NCBI GenBank assembly: GCA_964346495.1
Contig: CAYFUW010000002.1
Span: 1 to 64,000 of the forward strand
Direction: 5' to 3'
DNA length: 64,000 bases
Source of the DNA: JBGZFC01 sp964346495
Lineage (GTDB): Bacteria > Bacteroidota > Bacteroidia > Bacteroidales > Dysgonomonadaceae
Below the pieces are notes generated by a model, which was not told the origin of the DNA, did no database searches, and saw nothing but the letters and a program-made list of their open reading frames with translations. This document shows, piece after piece, positions 61,823-64,000 of this stretch. The position numbers and the translations under genes are program-made. Within the stretch, counting starts at the first letter, position 1. The number at the start of each line of letters is the position of its first letter.

Positions 61823-61852
61823 CACATTGCGGTTATTAAATACGCATTGCGC
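61823..61852. repeat. Degenerate family C repeat
   Basis: CACATTGCGGTTATTAAATA followed by CGCATTGCGC. The right arm of the stem is partly lost. The rest of the spacer up to 61928 shows a GGGCAATGCCG...AATGTCC remnant and no gene. Confidence 0.6.
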
Positions 61853-61928
61853 ATATGTAAGAGAAAAGGGCAATGCCGTGCAAACAACAATGTCCTTTAT
61901 ACTAATAAAATTATTCTTTTAAATATTA

Positions 61929-63743
61929 CTATATCCTAATATCTTTCTCTATATCAAACTCATAACCATCTTCAAAAGTATTATTCTCGATAGTATAATC
62001 TTTTACTCTTTCAAAAAAGAAAGGATAAGTGTTCCAATGGAATGGTTCAAATTCAGTATTATACTTTATAATATTATTACGGAATATTAGCCCGTCGGTA
62101 GATTTGGCATACACAAGCGGACGGTCGAACATATCGAAAGTGTTGTTTTCGATAACGATTCCCGAATGGAAGTATTTTTGTTGCTCTTTTAAATTCGGTA
62201 TTTCGGGATAGATAGAAATTACAGCATTGGTAAATTGATAAGTAGCCGTAAGAGCATTTATAAATTGGTTGTTGCGAATAACAACATCTTTGCACGCTCC
62301 GGTTTCGTACCAACCGTTGCAATCGCCACATAACAAAATTGCCGTTCCGTGAGTATGGTCGAAAATATTATTTTCACAGATTACTCGTTTAGGTGTGCTA
62401 AACAGAGCTCCGCGAGCACGATTATTGCGAATGGTATTATTCGCGAAAATAACTTCCGGTGTCCAGGTTAAGTTTTCAATTCCGAATTTACCTTGTTCTG
62501 AAATTGCGTTTGGTATAGCATCCGCAAAAGTTATTTCGAACTCTTTAGCACCAAATTCAGTGGGTTTATCAATAGCTTTTATCTCTTTTATTGTGGTAAT
62601 GAAATTGTCTCCTACCAACTCCATCTTTTCACTCTCTACAAATTGCACACTATCGCCCGATTCTCCCCAAACAAATCCCCACGCTTGCGGGTGCATATAT
62701 CGTGCTTGCAATGTATGATCGTTTACACGTTTTGTTACACGCAAATAAGTTCCGTGCACATTGATAGCATCGTCAGCCATTCCTTCGTAAAGTCCGTTTT
62801 TAGAGACGATTACTCCTTTACATGCCGAAAAGTGTGTTGCATCGGCTTGTGTAGTGAAATATCGCGGGTCACCATCGCCACGAAGAGACACATTAAAACC
62901 GTCAAGCGTAATGTTTTCGCTCATTTGTGCCAATAATCCCATACCTTCAGCATAGTGCAGAGTTACATTTTCGAGTTTAATATCGCTACATTCACTTACA
63001 AATATACCCGGTGTGGGACGATAGTATGAACGCAAAGCGTAACGCTCTCCTACTGCAACTTGCGATGTTTGACTCCAACCGAATATTTTTAATTTATCAT
63101 CTCCTATAGTCTCAATTTTTTGAGCATCGAAACTAATATCTCCACGTTGATATGTGAGTCTTCTGTCTTCGCGAAGTCCCATCGATACATACAAATCATT
63201 TTCATATCCTTCGCACACTGCAACCAGTTTGTTGCCATCTTGGATTCTATGATGTCCGGCAGGATAAATTTCTGCTTCTACTTCGCCACTCTCCTGATTG
63301 ACAGAAAGAATGGTCAATTGACGAAATGCGGGAATTTCAAAATCAATCGAGAAATTTTTGAGTGTGATATTTTGAGAGTTAAGAATTGAAAACGGAATCA
63401 TTCTGCCGTGAAATATAAATTCCGAGCCTTGTCCGTCGATAGTTACATTTCGCAAATTTTCGAGTACAAACGCAACCGATTTTGGATTAGTCTGGTCGTG
63501 ATTGGAAATAAAATATTCTCGCGAAAATGCACTATCGGGATAAAAGTGGTACTCTCCTTTCGGAAATGTAACTGTTATGTGATTTGTATCTGTTCTTGCC
63601 TGTAATTGATCGATTAGTTCGATAGCGGCAGGCGATGCGTCTTTTTTTGTGTTGGGTTTTGCTCCGAAAGTTAAATCTGATTGTTTTGTTGTGCAACATA
63701 CAAAAAGAAGTAATGTTAAAAGTAAAGGGATATTTTTAAGCAT
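61929..63743 (-). CDS. glaB: Alpha-1,3-galactosidase, GH110 type B
   Basis: The 604-residue right-handed beta-helix protein resembles the GH110 enzymes of Bacteroides that remove terminal alpha-1,3-linked galactose, as in blood-group B and linear B structures. It has a lipoprotein-like signal (LLLTLLLFVCC), then REYYISNHDQ-type (REYFISNHDQTNPKSVAF), TIDGQGSEFIFHGRMIPFS, TPGIFVSECSDIKLENVTLH, DPRYFTTQADATHFSACKG, the acidic catalytic region MADDAINVHGTYLRVT and LLCGDCNGWYETGACKDV. The lack of a fucose requirement is a family-subtype inference. It starts 12 bp after the partial gene upstream, so it may be the second gene of an operon. Confidence 0.92.
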   Translation of the reverse strand: MLKNIPLLLTLLLFVCCTTKQSDLTFGAKPNTKKDASPAAIELIDQLQARTDTNHITVTFPKGEYHFYPDSAFSREYFISNHDQTNPKSVAFVLENLRNVTIDGQGSEFIFHGRMIPFSILNSQNITLKNFSIDFEIPAFRQLTILSVNQESGEVEAEIYPAGHHRIQDGNKLVAVCEGYENDLYVSMGLREDRRLTYQRGDISFDAQKIETIGDDKLKIFGWSQTSQVAVGERYALRSYYRPTPGIFVSECSDIKLENVTLHYAEGMGLLAQMSENITLDGFNVSLRGDGDPRYFTTQADATHFSACKGVIVSKNGLYEGMADDAINVHGTYLRVTKRVNDHTLQARYMHPQAWGFVWGESGDSVQFVESEKMELVGDNFITTIKEIKAIDKPTEFGAKEFEITFADAIPNAISEQGKFGIENLTWTPEVIFANNTIRNNRARGALFSTPKRVICENNIFDHTHGTAILLCGDCNGWYETGACKDVVIRNNQFINALTATYQFTNAVISIYPEIPNLKEQQKYFHSGIVIENNTFDMFDRPLVYAKSTDGLIFRNNIIKYNTEFEPFHWNTYPFFFERVKDYTIENNTFEDGYEFDIEKDIRI

Positions 63744-63755
63744 TGGTCTGTTTTT

Positions 63756-64000
63756 TTATTCTATTGTCGTATAGTTTGATATAATTTTATTGATAAGTAT
63801 ATTACCGAAAGTATCAATATTGTAAACAATATACCACGTTGTGTTAGCATTGCGACGATAAACGTGTACATTTTTGCCATATTTTTTGTGAGTTTCGTAA
63901 ACTGTAGGGAAATGTTTAGAAACAGTAGCAGTTTTGTAACACTCATTTTCAATATCATTTACATATTGCATACCATGTTCTAAGCTTAAACTTCCCTTTT
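63756..64000 (-). CDS. Partial small protein of unknown function, 5' end off window
   Basis: The reading frame is open from the window edge to TAA at 63756 (about 81 codons seen). An ATG at 63971 would give 71 residues, but the frame continues upstream without a stop, so the true start may lie outside. Composition looks protein-like (FPTVYETHKKYGKNVHVYRR; TTWYIVYNIDTFGNILINKI), unlike the repeat-derived frames elsewhere. I do not recognise the family. It ends 12 bp before the GH110 start, on the same strand. Confidence 0.55.
   Translation of the reverse strand, partial: KGSLSLEHGMQYVNDIENECYKTATVSKHFPTVYETHKKYGKNVHVYRRNANTTWYIVYNIDTFGNILINKIISNYTTIE

Overview
The window comes from an AT-rich member of the Bacteroidetes, most likely of order Bacteroidales. 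Evidence: a complete MoxR/Bat operon; a long two-domain IspG; a complete Na+-NQR operon; a type IX secretion (T9SS) cargo relic with a C-terminal sorting domain, a T9SS plug protein and GldB; promoters of the TTTG-N19/20-TAnnTTTG type; and no clear Shine-Dalgarno sequences. A finer taxonomic placement cannot be supported from the sequence alone.

Layout. 0.1-2.6 kb: a broken T9SS cargo gene, then a 323-bp MITE-like element with a perfect 9-bp target duplication. 2.8-7.5 kb: infC and thrS, an MFS pump flanked by 76-bp direct repeats, and a CAT-anticodon tRNA. 7.6-10.6 kb: an operon of a metallo-beta-lactamase-fold hydrolase, glyoxalase I and ispG. 11-18.2 kb: a GH109 enzyme, aqpZ, fabI, a YciO-like protein, an S41 protease lipoprotein, dusB and a Spx/ArsC-like protein. 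18.3-24.1 kb: a GH29 fucosidase, then an aminotransferase paired with an ADP-forming acyl-CoA synthetase. 24.4-30.4 kb: an ABC exporter pair, dnaG and ilvE. 31-40.1 kb: moxR, a DUF58 gene, a BatD-like gene, batA-E and a PAP2 phosphatase. 40.4-42.5 kb: a dipeptidyl peptidase IV. 43.1-49.2 kb: an operon of a TonB receptor, an RhtX-like importer, hemN and hemG. 49.5-55.5 kb: a membrane protein with a degenerate Nudix domain, gldB, PBP1A and the T9SS plug. 55.7-61.7 kb: nqrABCDEF. 61.9-64 kb: a GH110 alpha-1,3-galactosidase and a partial small gene running off the edge.

How it fits together. GH109, GH29 and GH110 are the families that act on A-, H- and B-type glycan caps. With a secreted DPP IV, an S41 protease and T9SS parts, they point to a cell feeding on host glycoprotein. 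The aminotransferase and ADP-forming acyl-CoA synthetase fit amino-acid fermentation, with Na+-NQR providing a sodium gradient. The receptor-importer-hemN-hemG operon suggests that an imported porphyrin intermediate is finished by HemN and HemG.

The most unusual layer is intergenic. Nearly every spacer over 250 bp is built from a small vocabulary of repeated, often palindromic words shared between distant sites. Two spacers 12 kb apart carry four of these families in the same order, and some copies sit where they would act as transcription terminators.
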